From positions 186,001-250,000 of the forward strand of contig NZ_CP151274.1 in assembly GCF_051131135.1 (NCBI RefSeq): a DNA stretch of 64,000 nucleotides, written 5' to 3'. A model generated the notes under the pieces. It made no database searches. It was given only the letters and a program-made list of their open reading frames with translations, and was not told the DNA's origin. The DNA is from Thermogladius sp023256015 (GTDB lineage Archaea > Thermoproteota > Thermoprotei_A > Sulfolobales > Desulfurococcaceae). Each line of letters begins with the position of its first letter. Positions within the stretch are counted from its first letter, which is position 1. Both the position numbers and the translations under genes were made by a program. This document shows positions 25,503-33,643 of the stretch, one piece after another.

Positions 25503-26604
25503 GCACCACATGATCGGTTCCATCCTCATGGGCCCTGGAGGGTCAGAGTACGTCTCGATAGAGACGGCCATCTCGCTGAAGAAGGCGGGCTTCGAAGTCT
25601 ACATAGACTCCCTCGGTTTGAGGAGCGCAGACAAGCTTTACTCTCTGTGCGAGTTCTACGGCTTAAACCACGACGAGCTACGCGGTGTAGGGTTAGGCTA
25701 TCCGCAAGAAGACCCCGATATCGTCTTTAACACGAGTGGAGACGTGCTCTCCGGGAAAAGCCATGTAGTCTACCTCCACTTCCCCTCGTTCCTAGAGGTG
25801 AACACGTACTATCCTGCTGTGAAAGGGTTCGCGAAGACCCTCGGCAACTTGTACTCGCTCCTAAACAACCTGATTTTCCCATTCTACATCAAGTCCACGA
25901 AGGTCTTCCTAGCCAACTCTAGTCTCACGGCGTGGTTCTTCAACAAAGTGTACGGTATCAACCCCGTCGTGGTCTACCCGCCTGTGAACATCGATGACAT
26001 CATAGGCGAGGAGCCGCTCCCGTTCAGGGACAGGGAGCGGAGGATCCTCGTTATATCCAGGTTTTCCCCCGAGAAGAACCTGGAGAAGGTGGTGAGTATC
26101 GGGAGGGCGGTGAATGAGAGGGGCATCGACATGAGAATAACGCTCGCCGGGGCTTTCTCTGAGAACAACGGGTGGTATTTGAAAAAGCTCGTAGAGGAGA
26201 TAGAGGAGAACGGCCTCAGCGAGCTGATCGACCTCAGGTTGAACATCTCGAGGTCAGAGCTGGTAAAACTCTACAAGACCTCGCTAGTCTACGTACACCT
26301 CACACCTATGGAGCACTTCGGGATAACCATCGTGGAGTCCATGGCGGCGGGCACTCCAACTATAATACCGAGGAATAGCGGGGCGTGGTTCGACATAGCA
26401 AACGAGGATACCTCGATAAGCCTCCCCTACACCTCGGTCGATGAGCTCGCAGACCACCTAGTCAGGTTAGGGAGGAGCGAGGAGCTCTGGAAGCGCTTGA
26501 GCACTAACTCCAGGCTCAGGAGTCTAAGCTTTAGCAGGTACAGGTACCACAAAGAGATATCAAGGATCATCGAGACGGTCGTGGGCTTGTGGAGGAGTAC
26601 GTGA
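25474..26604 (+). CDS. Glycosyltransferase family 4 (GT-B)
   Basis: A GT-B fold transferase of about 376 residues. The N-terminal domain begins with a Gly-rich loop (MGPGGSEYVS), and the C-terminal nucleotide-sugar domain has RRILVISRFSPEKNLEKVV, TPMEHFGITIVESMAAGTP (EX7E-type region) and IPRNSGAWFD. It would add a sugar to a lipid or glycan, perhaps in N-glycan assembly. GTG at 25474 is used here; TTG at 25486 has a better placed GGGTG. Translationally coupled to the nuclease gene, although the functions look unrelated. Confidence 0.85.
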   Translation: MKTELLALVRHHMIGSILMGPGGSEYVSIETAISLKKAGFEVYIDSLGLRSADKLYSLCEFYGLNHDELRGVGLGYPQEDPDIVFNTSGDVLSGKSHVVYLHFPSFLEVNTYYPAVKGFAKTLGNLYSLLNNLIFPFYIKSTKVFLANSSLTAWFFNKVYGINPVVVYPPVNIDDIIGEEPLPFRDRERRILVISRFSPEKNLEKVVSIGRAVNERGIDMRITLAGAFSENNGWYLKKLVEEIEENGLSELIDLRLNISRSELVKLYKTSLVYVHLTPMEHFGITIVESMAAGTPTIIPRNSGAWFDIANEDTSISLPYTSVDELADHLVRLGRSEELWKRLSTNSRLRSLSFSRYRYHKEISRIIETVVGLWRST

Positions 26605-26650
26605 CCCCGTTAAGGTGGTCTAGGGTATAGTCGTGTTCGAAACGCGGGTT

Positions 26651-26656
26651 TTATAA
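26651..26656 (+). promoter_or_regulatory. TATA box of C/D sRNA
   Basis: The TATA core of GGGTTTTATAAGGG lies about 25-28 nt upstream of the first paired base of the sRNA terminal stem (26679), the distance expected for archaeal TBP-directed initiation. It indicates that the sRNA has its own promoter. Confidence 0.6.
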
Positions 26657-26678
26657 GGGCTCTACCAGGTTCAGTTTT

Positions 26679-26741
26679 AGTGTGTGATGATAAATCGCGG
26701 ACGAGAGGAAAGCCGTGACGAGAAAGAGCCGAGCTGACACT
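26679..26741 (+). ncRNA. C/D box sRNA, possible 23S rRNA guide
   Basis: C box GTGATGA (26684-26690), C' box GTGACGA (26715-26721), a 12-nt guide and D box CTGA (26734-26737) are flanked by a terminal stem AGTG/CACT (26679-26682 with 26738-26741), the kink-turn arrangement bound by L7Ae. D' is not clear. The second guide, GAAAGAGCCGAG, is complementary over nine contiguous bases to UCGGCUCUU, a sequence I recall in the archaeal 23S rRNA peptidyl-transferase region; the fifth base upstream of D would then direct methylation near G2508/G2509 (E. coli numbering). Its own TATA box lies upstream. Its 3' end meets the stop of the convergent ppa gene. Confidence 0.8.
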
Positions 26742-27270
26742 ACTTCCTCTTAGCCCTCTCGATCGCGTTCCGAATCCTCTGCAGGGCCTCCTCCCTGTTC
26801 CTCCAGCCAACGACCTTGACCCACTTACCCTTCTCGAGCTCTTTGTAGTGCTCGAAGAAGTGGGCTATTCTCTGCCTGACCATTTCTGGTAAGTCGTTGA
26901 TGTCCCTGATGTTCTCGAATCTTGCGTCAATCTTCTCGTACGGCACGGCTATTATCTTCACGTCTCTGCCCTTCTCGTCCTCCGTCTCCAAAGCGCCTAT
27001 AGGTCTTACCTTGATCAACGACCCGGGTAGAAGAGTGTCGTACATGAAGACCAGGACGTCTACGGGGTCTCCGTCCTCCTCGAGAGTCCCCGGTATGAAG
27101 CCGTAGTTGAAGGGGTAGACCATAGACGTGAACAGGACTCTGTCCACCTGCACTATACCTGTCTCCTTGTCGATCTCGTACTTGACACCGCTGTTCATTG
27201 GAATCTCTACAACGACATTGACTACCTCGGGGGCCTTGTCACCTGGACCTATCTTGTCAAATATACTCAT
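26740..27270 (-). CDS. ppa: Inorganic pyrophosphatase
   Basis: A family I soluble pyrophosphatase of 176 residues, the usual prokaryotic length. It hydrolyses diphosphate in the cytosol and so drives biosynthetic reactions. Metal and substrate residues are visible in EIPMNSGVKYEIDKE, YPFNYGFIPGT, the DGDPVDVLV signature and DEKGRDVKIIAVP; FFEHYKELEKGKWVKV follows. GGTGGTGGAG precedes the ATG. Confidence 0.96.
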   Translation of the reverse strand: MSIFDKIGPGDKAPEVVNVVVEIPMNSGVKYEIDKETGIVQVDRVLFTSMVYPFNYGFIPGTLEEDGDPVDVLVFMYDTLLPGSLIKVRPIGALETEDEKGRDVKIIAVPYEKIDARFENIRDINDLPEMVRQRIAHFFEHYKELEKGKWVKVVGWRNREEALQRIRNAIERAKRK

Positions 27271-27323
27271 AGTTCTCCACCACCAAGACGCCGCGCTCCC
27301 GACTACCCGATCGAACCTGAGCC

Positions 27324-27740
27324 CTAACCACCTAGCTTGATCAGTACACTCGCCGGGATACCGTCGCGTAGAACCACTGTTATCTTAGCCTCTATGTCCA
27401 GGTTCGCCAGCGGGTCGAGCGTCTTCCTAATAGATTGGAGTACTTGGATGTTCTTGTTCAACCTCTCCACGGTCTCTTCGATCACTTTGCTCTCCTCCTC
27501 GGCAGACGGGTCTATTATCAGCTTGGAGTCCTTCAGGTCGATCACAGTAGACTTCTTGGTCTCGGCTACACCCAGGCTCTTGAGGAGGTCCTTCAGCTTC
27601 TTCTCCTGCTCGGATCTCACGCGGACGTCTTCGAGCCTCCTCAGGAACTCGGCTAGGAGGGCCCTGTAGCTGTTGATCTGCTCGTCTATAAACTTGATTA
27701 GCTCTCCAACGGATTTAAACTCCCTGACGACCATGGACAT
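27324..27740 (-). CDS. Coiled-coil protein, unknown
   Basis: 138 residues, mainly helical with coiled-coil heptads over residues 10-60 and 80-105 and a short beta element near the C-terminus. It starts MSMVVREFKSVGELIKF; the FKSVGE hexapeptide also occurs in the protein at 20725-21249. No membrane segment. It lies between ppa and sucD on the same strand. Function unknown. Confidence 0.55.
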   Translation of the reverse strand: MSMVVREFKSVGELIKFIDEQINSYRALLAEFLRRLEDVRVRSEQEKKLKDLLKSLGVAETKKSTVIDLKDSKLIIDPSAEEESKVIEETVERLNKNIQVLQSIRKTLDPLANLDIEAKITVVLRDGIPASVLIKLGG

Positions 27741-27776
27741 ATTTACACCACTAGGATATAATTCGAATGCTAAAAG

Positions 27777-28661
27777 TTAAAAATATTGTTTACTAGCAAT
27801 GGACTGGATCACAGTGGGGATCTCGCTGACTCTCCTAGCTACGGGTATGCCGCTCTCCTGTAGGGCTTTGACCTTTGACTCGTAGTCGCCTAACCCCATC
27901 GATATAATAGCGCCCGCGTGCCCCATTCTCTTCTCCCTCGGTGCTGTTCTACCTGCTATGTACGCTACAACGGGTTTCTTCTCACTCAATCCCGAGTAGT
28001 ACTTCGCGAACCTCTCCTCGTAGTCGCCCCCGATCTCTCCGACGAGAACAACGTACTTCGTCCTCGGGTCTTTCAAGAGCTTGTCGTAAACCTCCACGAA
28101 GTCGAGGCCTGTCACAGGGTCTCCTCCTATACCGACCGCTGCGGACACTCCTAGCCCAGACCTGCTAAGCTGCCAGGCCACTTCATACGATAGAGTACCG
28201 CTCCTCGACATGATCCCTACTACCCCGGGTTTGTAGTAGTTCGCGGGCATAATACCCAGCTTCGTCTCGCCGGGTACGATCAGGCCGGGAGTGTTCGGGC
28301 CTACAACTACTACGCCACGTGACCTGGCGTAGCTCACCATTCTCAACTCCTCGTGGAGCGGTATGCCCTCGGTTATAACGACTACTAGCCTAACGCCGTT
28401 CTCGATAGACTCCAAAACGGCGTCGTGAGCATTCTTAGCGGGCACGAACACCACGGACGCGTCCACCCGGCCCACTTCGCCGATCGCCTCTCTGACCGTG
28501 TCGTAGACTCTCACCCCATGGACCTGTGAGCCGCCCTTACCGGGAGTGACGCCCGCCACTATCCTTGTGCCGTACTCGAGCATGAGCTTCGTATGGAAAC
28601 TACCCTCCTTACCTGTGATCCCCTGGACGATGACACGGGTACTCCTGTCCGCTAGCACCAT
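27777..28661 (-). CDS. sucD: Succinyl-CoA synthetase (ADP/GDP-forming) subunit alpha
   Basis: A CoA-binding subunit of 294 residues. With SucC it interconverts succinyl-CoA and succinate with formation of a nucleoside triphosphate. VQGITGKEGSFHTKLMLEYG (CoA/Rossmann part), IMSRSGTLSYEVAWQL, VGIGGDPVTGLDF and the phospho-histidine in MGHAGAII are visible. The ATG lies 1 nt after the sucC stop and GGGTG overlaps that stop, so the subunits are translationally coupled. Confidence 0.95.
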   Translation of the reverse strand: MVLADRSTRVIVQGITGKEGSFHTKLMLEYGTRIVAGVTPGKGGSQVHGVRVYDTVREAIGEVGRVDASVVFVPAKNAHDAVLESIENGVRLVVVITEGIPLHEELRMVSYARSRGVVVVGPNTPGLIVPGETKLGIMPANYYKPGVVGIMSRSGTLSYEVAWQLSRSGLGVSAAVGIGGDPVTGLDFVEVYDKLLKDPRTKYVVLVGEIGGDYEERFAKYYSGLSEKKPVVAYIAGRTAPREKRMGHAGAIISMGLGDYESKVKALQESGIPVARRVSEIPTVIQSIASKQYF

Positions 28662-28662
28662 A

Positions 28663-29796
28663 TCACCCCCTCGCCAGCTCTACGGCCTTACGGACGGCCT
28701 CGTCAACGTCCTCGTAGACGTCCAGCCCTACCTCCCTGAGAATTCTTGCGCCCTCCTCCTGGTTGGTCCCCATAAGTCTCACTACGATCGGTTTTTTGAC
28801 CGGTGCCTCCTCGAGAGCCTGCCTAACGCCCATGGCTACCTCGTCGCACCTCGTCATCCCACCGAATATGTTGACCAAAACCACCTTGACACGAGGGTTC
28901 TCGAGGAGCAGTTTCACGGCTTCCTTCACCCTGTCCCTACTAGCCCCTCCACCCGACCAGACGTCTAGGAAGTTAGCTGGTTTTCCACCGTAGTACTCGA
29001 TCAAGTCCATCGTGGCCATCGTCAACCCCGCTCCGTTGCCGATAACCCCGATATAGCCGTCGAGCGACACGTAGGTGAAGCCCTTCTCCTTGGCGCTCCT
29101 CTCCTCCTCTGTCAGCTCCCTACTCTTTAGACCCGCCAGGTCTGGGTGCCTGTAAAGGCTGTTGTCGTCTACCAGTATCTTGGCGTCTAACGCTACGAGG
29201 GAACCTCCACAGTCCACGACTAGCGGGTTTATCTCGACGAGCTCGGCGTCGTAGTCGATCATGGTCCTGTAGAGACCAACGGCTATTCTCTCAAACTCGC
29301 CCCAGGCGGACGGTGGTAGACCAATAAACGACGCTATCGTCCTGGCAACGAAGGGCGAATAGCCTATGAACGGGTCTAGGTTGATCTTTAGAACCTCCTC
29401 TGGCTTCTTTTTGGCTAGCTCCTCTATCTCGACCCCGCCCAGTCTCGAGGCCAGGTAGACAATGCTTTTCGCAGACTTGTCGACCGTGACTGATAGGTAG
29501 AGCTCCCTGTTTACACACACCTTCTTCTCGACGAGTACCGCGTCGACTCTATACCCCCTTACCCCTCTCTCGAAAAGCTCTGACGCTATTCTCACGGCCT
29601 CCTCAGGGTCGCCCGTGAACCTGACTCCGCCGGCTAGACCCCTACCACCTACAGGCACCTGGGCTTTAATAACGGACTCACCAAGCCTCGCGACAGCCTC
29701 CTTGACCTCCATTGGTGAGCGGCAGAGAACGCCCTCGGGGGTCTTAATACCGTACTCCCTGAAAACCTGTTTAGCCTCGTACTCCAGTAGCCTCAT
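28663..29796 (-). CDS. sucC: Succinyl-CoA synthetase subunit beta
   Basis: An ATP-grasp nucleotide-binding subunit of about 377 residues. The N-terminus MRLLEYEAKQVFREYGI is family-typical, followed by KAQVPVGGRGLAGGV in the nucleotide site, and EINPLVV and NIFGGMTRCDEVAMG near the partner interface. The frame extends to 29844, but ATG at 29796 has GGTG upstream and matches known starts. It forms an operon with sucD downstream. Confidence 0.95.
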   Translation of the reverse strand: MRLLEYEAKQVFREYGIKTPEGVLCRSPMEVKEAVARLGESVIKAQVPVGGRGLAGGVRFTGDPEEAVRIASELFERGVRGYRVDAVLVEKKVCVNRELYLSVTVDKSAKSIVYLASRLGGVEIEELAKKKPEEVLKINLDPFIGYSPFVARTIASFIGLPPSAWGEFERIAVGLYRTMIDYDAELVEINPLVVDCGGSLVALDAKILVDDNSLYRHPDLAGLKSRELTEEERSAKEKGFTYVSLDGYIGVIGNGAGLTMATMDLIEYYGGKPANFLDVWSGGGASRDRVKEAVKLLLENPRVKVVLVNIFGGMTRCDEVAMGVRQALEEAPVKKPIVVRLMGTNQEEGARILREVGLDVYEDVDEAVRKAVELARG

Positions 29797-29851
29797 GGCG
29801 ACACCAGTTATTCTATAAACTCGCAACCACGGTATATAAAACACGTGTACG

Positions 29852-30574
29852 TCAGCATACTACAGTTGCGTACCTGTGAACAAGGCCTCCTAGTGCAATC
29901 AACTTGGACTCGTCAGTGACTACGATCAGATCGCCGTCGCCCCCGAGCTTCTCTAGAACAACTTGCGTCCTCGCAGAGTAGTCCGCCTGCGCGCTTCCAG
30001 CGATCTCTGAGACCAGGACAACCCTTACACTTCTAGACGAGGCAAAGTACCTACTGCTGATCAGACCTGTGAGGACAGCGCTATCGCAGACCGCAGACTG
30101 CACCGGCGACTGGGAGAGGCGGATGACCTCGTCGACGGTGTCGGGGCTTTCAACCCAGTAGCGTGTGATGCGCCCAGTGAGGTCGTCGAGCTCTCTTGCG
30201 TACTCTACGTACTTGTCGTAGAGCTCCTCCGCGCCTTTGGATATGGCTTCCCTGAAGGCTCTCATAGAGCTGGCCAGCTGGTTGACCCTTTCAACTAACT
30301 CCAATATACTGCATGTCGCGAAGACGTCCAAGGCCTTGTTCGTGGAACACAGTACTCTGATGCACTTCCTCGTCTCCTCGACGGTATCGTCGACAACTAT
30401 AACGACACCTCGAACTCCACCCCCGACTCTCTCCACCACTGTTCTGAGCGCCTCGAAGACCCCCCTCTCTGCCTCGACGAGTAGAAGCGGCGGCGTCGCT
30501 AGGAGCGCTCGCCCAGTAGCCTCCACTATGCCGAGAAGCCTGCCAACACAGTTGTCGGAAGCGCGTTCCGTCAA
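29852..30574 (-). CDS. Uncharacterised protein in nucleoside-salvage operon
   Basis: 240 residues, alpha/beta, with a parallel-strand pattern at the N-terminal third (PPLLLVEAE, GVRGVVIVVDD), a helical middle and further strands near the end (VRVVLVSEI, DLIVVTDESKLI). The layout hints at a Rossmann-like or SIS-like fold, but no diagnostic motif is visible. It starts at TTG with GGAG 7 nt upstream and overlaps the PfkB kinase gene by 4 nt, so its role is probably linked to that kinase. Confidence 0.55.
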   Translation of the reverse strand: MTERASDNCVGRLLGIVEATGRALLATPPLLLVEAERGVFEALRTVVERVGGGVRGVVIVVDDTVEETRKCIRVLCSTNKALDVFATCSILELVERVNQLASSMRAFREAISKGAEELYDKYVEYARELDDLTGRITRYWVESPDTVDEVIRLSQSPVQSAVCDSAVLTGLISSRYFASSRSVRVVLVSEIAGSAQADYSARTQVVLEKLGGDGDLIVVTDESKLIALGGLVHRYATVVC

Positions 30575-31548
30575 ATGAAGTCTCCTATTCTGTTCTCGTC
30601 AACTCTACCCTGATCCTCCACGGTAGTCTTCTCGAGCTGCTTAGCGAAGAGGTGTCTGTCCCAGCACAGCGTGCTGCCCCTGCAGTAGGTTTTGAGGGCT
30701 CCCGCTGCGAGCGCGTAGAGGAGTGCCTTGAGGGGGTCACCCCAGTCGACGTAAGCGGCGTTGAAGAAGGCGTCGAAAGCGTCACCCGCACCCGTTGCGT
30801 TCACTACCCTCCTAATAGGTTCAGAGTAGCCTCTGAGAACCCTCATACCACCCGTGACCACAACAGCACCCTCGCTCCCTCTCTTGACGACCACCATGTC
30901 TACGCCTCTGTGTAGAGCCTGGAGTACATTGGATACCCCCATTCTCCTGGCCTCCGATCTGTTCAAGTAGAGGACGTTGACCTTGCTGGACAGCCTAACA
31001 ATCTCCTCTGGAACCTCGAGAGCGTAGAGCCCGGGGTCGTACGTGACGATGGCACCGTGAGACTTTGCGACCGTCCCCAGCCCTTCCACGATGTCGGGGG
31101 GCACAGAAGCTAGGTGTACGACGCTCGCGTCCTTCACGAGGTTTCTAGGGATGTCGTTCAACGTCAAGAACTCGTTGGCGCCTCTGAACTTCACCATGTG
31201 CCTCTCCCCCTTCTCTGCGACAAACACTGCTACGACGCCCGGCTGCTCGTCGACGACCTTGACGTACCTAGTGTCGACCCCTATCTCCTTAACTTCCTCG
31301 AGCAACTTCTGGACTAGGACGTGGTTGGACGCAGACGCGACGAGGTAGACGTAGTGCCCGTAGTACGTTGCGGCAACCGCGTAGTTTAGCGCCGCCCCGC
31401 CCGGGCTTATGTTCAAGTCTCTAGCGTAGATAGACTCGTCGGGGCCGGGTATTTTGTCGACGTAAAACAGAATATCTACGTTTACGTTACCCACGCTGAC
31501 GTGGACGGGCCTCAGGCTATGTTTTTCTCCTCTTTTCAAACCACTCAC
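30571..31548 (-). CDS. PfkB-family sugar/nucleoside kinase
   Basis: A ribokinase-superfamily kinase of 325 residues. GNVNVDILFYVDKIPGPDES opens the substrate domain; SPGGAALNYAVAA is PfkB signature 1, and VNATGAGDAFDAFF is signature 2 with the catalytic Asp. In archaea this family includes nucleoside kinases and the ADP-dependent ribose-1-phosphate kinase of the pentose bisphosphate pathway. Because the upstream gene is a nucleoside phosphorylase, ribose 1-phosphate or a nucleoside is the likely substrate. Its start overlaps the phosphorylase gene by 32 nt. Confidence 0.85.
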   Translation of the reverse strand: MSGLKRGEKHSLRPVHVSVGNVNVDILFYVDKIPGPDESIYARDLNISPGGAALNYAVAATYYGHYVYLVASASNHVLVQKLLEEVKEIGVDTRYVKVVDEQPGVVAVFVAEKGERHMVKFRGANEFLTLNDIPRNLVKDASVVHLASVPPDIVEGLGTVAKSHGAIVTYDPGLYALEVPEEIVRLSSKVNVLYLNRSEARRMGVSNVLQALHRGVDMVVVKRGSEGAVVVTGGMRVLRGYSEPIRRVVNATGAGDAFDAFFNAAYVDWGDPLKALLYALAAGALKTYCRGSTLCWDRHLFAKQLEKTTVEDQGRVDENRIGDFI

Positions 31549-32383
31549 CGATCAGCGAGGGGGTCACGAACGCACGCCTCCTGCTCGATGAGATGTTGTC
31601 CCACTCACTCAGGATCTTGACAGCCTCGTTAGCGACCTTTATCGCGTCCTCGACTCCTGCGTCGACAATGAACTCCTCTGTCTCCCTGTTAGCTATCGCG
31701 GCGCAGACCGCTCCAGACCTAAGCCCGTAGATGTTTGAGAGCGTGAATATCGTCGCGGCTTCCATCTCGAAGTTCAGGACTCTCACCGACCTGAGGAACT
31801 CTATTAGCCCCCTTTGAAATGGCGGTAGGTAGCCCTTGAAACCGGGTCTCTCCTGCCCGACGTAGAAGCTGTCGCTACTGGCGGTCAACCCGACATGGTA
31901 CCTTACACCCAGCTCCTCCGCCGCTTCTATAAGGGCCAGTACTACTTCGAAAGACGCGACCGCGGGGTACTCTGGTATCACGTACTGCCTACTTGTGCCG
32001 TCGAGCCTGACGGCACCCGTTGATATGATTATGTCCCCCACCTTGACCTCTCTCGTTAGGGCACCGGTAGTGCCCACCCTTATGAGCGTGTCGGCCCCGA
32101 CCTGTGCCAGCTCTTCGACGGCTATCGCTGTGGCCGGACCGCCGATCCCGGTGCTAGTAGCGCTGATAAAAACCCCCTTGTAGTAACCGCTGTAAGTCAC
32201 GTACTCCCTGTGAGTTGCCACAGGCCAGTGCTTCTCCCAGTACTTGGCTATCCGCGACACTCTCTCGGGGTCGCCCGGTAAAAGGACATAGCGTGATACG
32301 TCACCCGGCTTCACGGCTAGGTGGTACACCCTACCCTCGGCGCTAACAGGCCTGCTAGCGGAACTCAACCTCTCCCCGGTCAT
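31517..32383 (-). CDS. Uridine phosphorylase-like nucleoside phosphorylase
   Basis: A nucleoside phosphorylase I fold protein of 288 residues. It cleaves a nucleoside with phosphate to give the base and ribose 1-phosphate. LLPGDPERV, STGIGGPATAIAVEEL (phosphate/ribose loop), RVGTTGALTREVKVGDIII and NFEMEAATIF (ribose-binding Glu-Met-Glu) are visible. The motif set is nearest to the Udp branch; purine activity cannot be excluded. The ATG has GAGGGGGC 4 nt upstream. First gene of an overlapping trio with the PfkB kinase. Confidence 0.9.
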   Translation of the reverse strand: MTGERLSSASRPVSAEGRVYHLAVKPGDVSRYVLLPGDPERVSRIAKYWEKHWPVATHREYVTYSGYYKGVFISATSTGIGGPATAIAVEELAQVGADTLIRVGTTGALTREVKVGDIIISTGAVRLDGTSRQYVIPEYPAVASFEVVLALIEAAEELGVRYHVGLTASSDSFYVGQERPGFKGYLPPFQRGLIEFLRSVRVLNFEMEAATIFTLSNIYGLRSGAVCAAIANRETEEFIVDAGVEDAIKVANEAVKILSEWDNISSSRRRAFVTPSLIGEWFEKRRKT

Positions 32384-32392
32384 AGAGCCCCC

Positions 32393-32920
32393 TCACACCC
32401 CAGCCTCCTCTACCTGGATGCTCGCCTCCATTGTATCGAGGTCTACGAGTGCGAAAGAGGACTTCCCGGTCAAGTAGCCGCAGGCCTCCCCCGGGTTCAA
32501 GACTAGCCTGCCCTGGAGCCTCTCCACCATCACCTTGTGGGTGTGGCCGAAGAACACCGCGTCTACCTCCACGCTTTTGGCTAGGTTTGTTACCAGGCTC
32601 TCCGTGTCCGCTACACCGCCGTAGCCGTGGAGTACGAGAATCCTCCTGCCGCCTAGCTCAATCATCTTCGGCCCGCTATACAGCTCCCAGCCGGCCTCGG
32701 AGAAGAGCTTTGCCAGTTGTAGGACGTCGCCGTCATTGTTGCCCAGGACACCTATTACCTTAACGCCTCTCAACGCATCCCGGAGGAGCCTTACCGCGAA
32801 AGGCGATATGATGTCGCCCAAGTGGATGACGGTCTCGACTCCAGCCTCCGTGATCCTCTCCGCGACCCTCTTTATAGCACGTATGTTATCGTGGGTATCA
32901 CTAACCACTGCCACTCTCAT
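32393..32920 (-). CDS. YfcE/MJ0936-type phosphodiesterase
   Basis: A small calcineurin-like metallophosphoesterase of 175 residues with the full metal set: VSDTHDN, HLGDII, GNNDGD, LHGYGG and GHTHK. Characterised relatives (MJ0936, YfcE) hydrolyse phosphodiesters such as model substrates or cyclic nucleotides; the natural substrate is unknown. It lies 9 nt upstream of the nucleoside phosphorylase on the same strand and may join nucleotide salvage. Confidence 0.88.
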   Translation of the reverse strand: MRVAVVSDTHDNIRAIKRVAERITEAGVETVIHLGDIISPFAVRLLRDALRGVKVIGVLGNNDGDVLQLAKLFSEAGWELYSGPKMIELGGRRILVLHGYGGVADTESLVTNLAKSVEVDAVFFGHTHKVMVERLQGRLVLNPGEACGYLTGKSSFALVDLDTMEASIQVEEAGV

Positions 32921-32966
32921 GCCCGTCCCCCGTGAGGACCGTGATTGAGGAAAAAGTAGCTTCGAT

Positions 32967-33533
32967 TTACTCTATCTTGACTTTGAACCCCTTCCTCTCA
33001 ACCTTAGCCTTCTTTAATTTGACCTCCAGTATACCGTTCTTGTAAGAGGCCTTCGCAGACTCGGGGTCTACTTCAGTGGGTAAATTGACCTCCTTGTAGT
33101 ACTTCCGGTTTGTGTCACTCGCTCTTATTATGAGCGTCTTTTTGTCCTCTCCAACCTCAACGCTGATCTTGTCCTTGTCAACGCCGGGCAGCTCGCACAC
33201 CACCGTCACCTCATCGTCGCTCTCGAAAACGTCCACTAACGGCTCTCTCTCCTCGGTGATCATTGGCCTACCCTTAACTCGCTTAACGTTTCCGAACTCC
33301 TCAATTACCGGTTTACCGTCGGGTCCGATCGTCACCCTGAAGCCGTAAACGTAGGGACCATAGAGCTTAAACCCTCTCTTCTCCAGCTCTTTGGTGTCGA
33401 GCGGTGCTCGCTCGAACTCCCTGAATATCCTCTCGATGTCCTCCATCATCTCGTCAAACATCTCTTCGATGTACTTGAAGGGGTCTTCGAAGAACCTACG
33501 CCTCCTACGCCAGTAATCCCAGTCGTCGGACAC
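32967..33533 (-). CDS. Small heat shock protein (Hsp20/alpha-crystallin)
   Basis: About 188 residues. The N-terminal arm is rich in Trp, Arg and Phe; the alpha-crystallin domain spans roughly residues 90-180, with EREPLVDVFESDDEVTVVCELPGVDK and NLPTEVDPESAKASYKNGILEVKL. It holds unfolding proteins in oligomers. The final tail lacks an obvious IXI motif (ends FKVKIE; VKI could serve). GTG at 33542 is the longest start, but the GTG at 33533 has GGGTGA 6 nt upstream. A TATA element 35-45 nt upstream suggests a short leader. Confidence 0.92.
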   Translation of the reverse strand: MSDDWDYWRRRRRFFEDPFKYIEEMFDEMMEDIERIFREFERAPLDTKELEKRGFKLYGPYVYGFRVTIGPDGKPVIEEFGNVKRVKGRPMITEEREPLVDVFESDDEVTVVCELPGVDKDKISVEVGEDKKTLIIRASDTNRKYYKEVNLPTEVDPESAKASYKNGILEVKLKKAKVERKGFKVKIE

Positions 33534-33570
33534 AACTGTCACCCTACTGTCTACTTGTGTGCCAGAGAAG

Positions 33571-33579
33571 ATTTATACC
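33571..33579 (-). promoter_or_regulatory. TATA box of hsp20 gene
   Basis: On the minus strand GGTATAAAT lies about 40 nt before the preferred hsp20 start, so transcription would begin near 33550. It faces away from the YjbQ promoter in the same 100-nt divergent spacer. Confidence 0.55.
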
Positions 33580-33613
33580 TATGTCTCGAGCTTCTTAAGC
33601 AAATCCAGGTATC

Positions 33614-33622
33614 CTATATAAG
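33614..33622 (+). promoter_or_regulatory. TATA box of yjbQ-like gene (leaderless mRNA)
   Basis: CTATATAAG lies 22-30 nt before the ATG at 33644. Initiation at normal distance would fall on or next to the start codon, so this operon's message is probably leaderless, consistent with the lack of a Shine-Dalgarno sequence there. Confidence 0.6.
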
Positions 33623-33643
33623 CGTTCACTTTGATAAGGCTTC

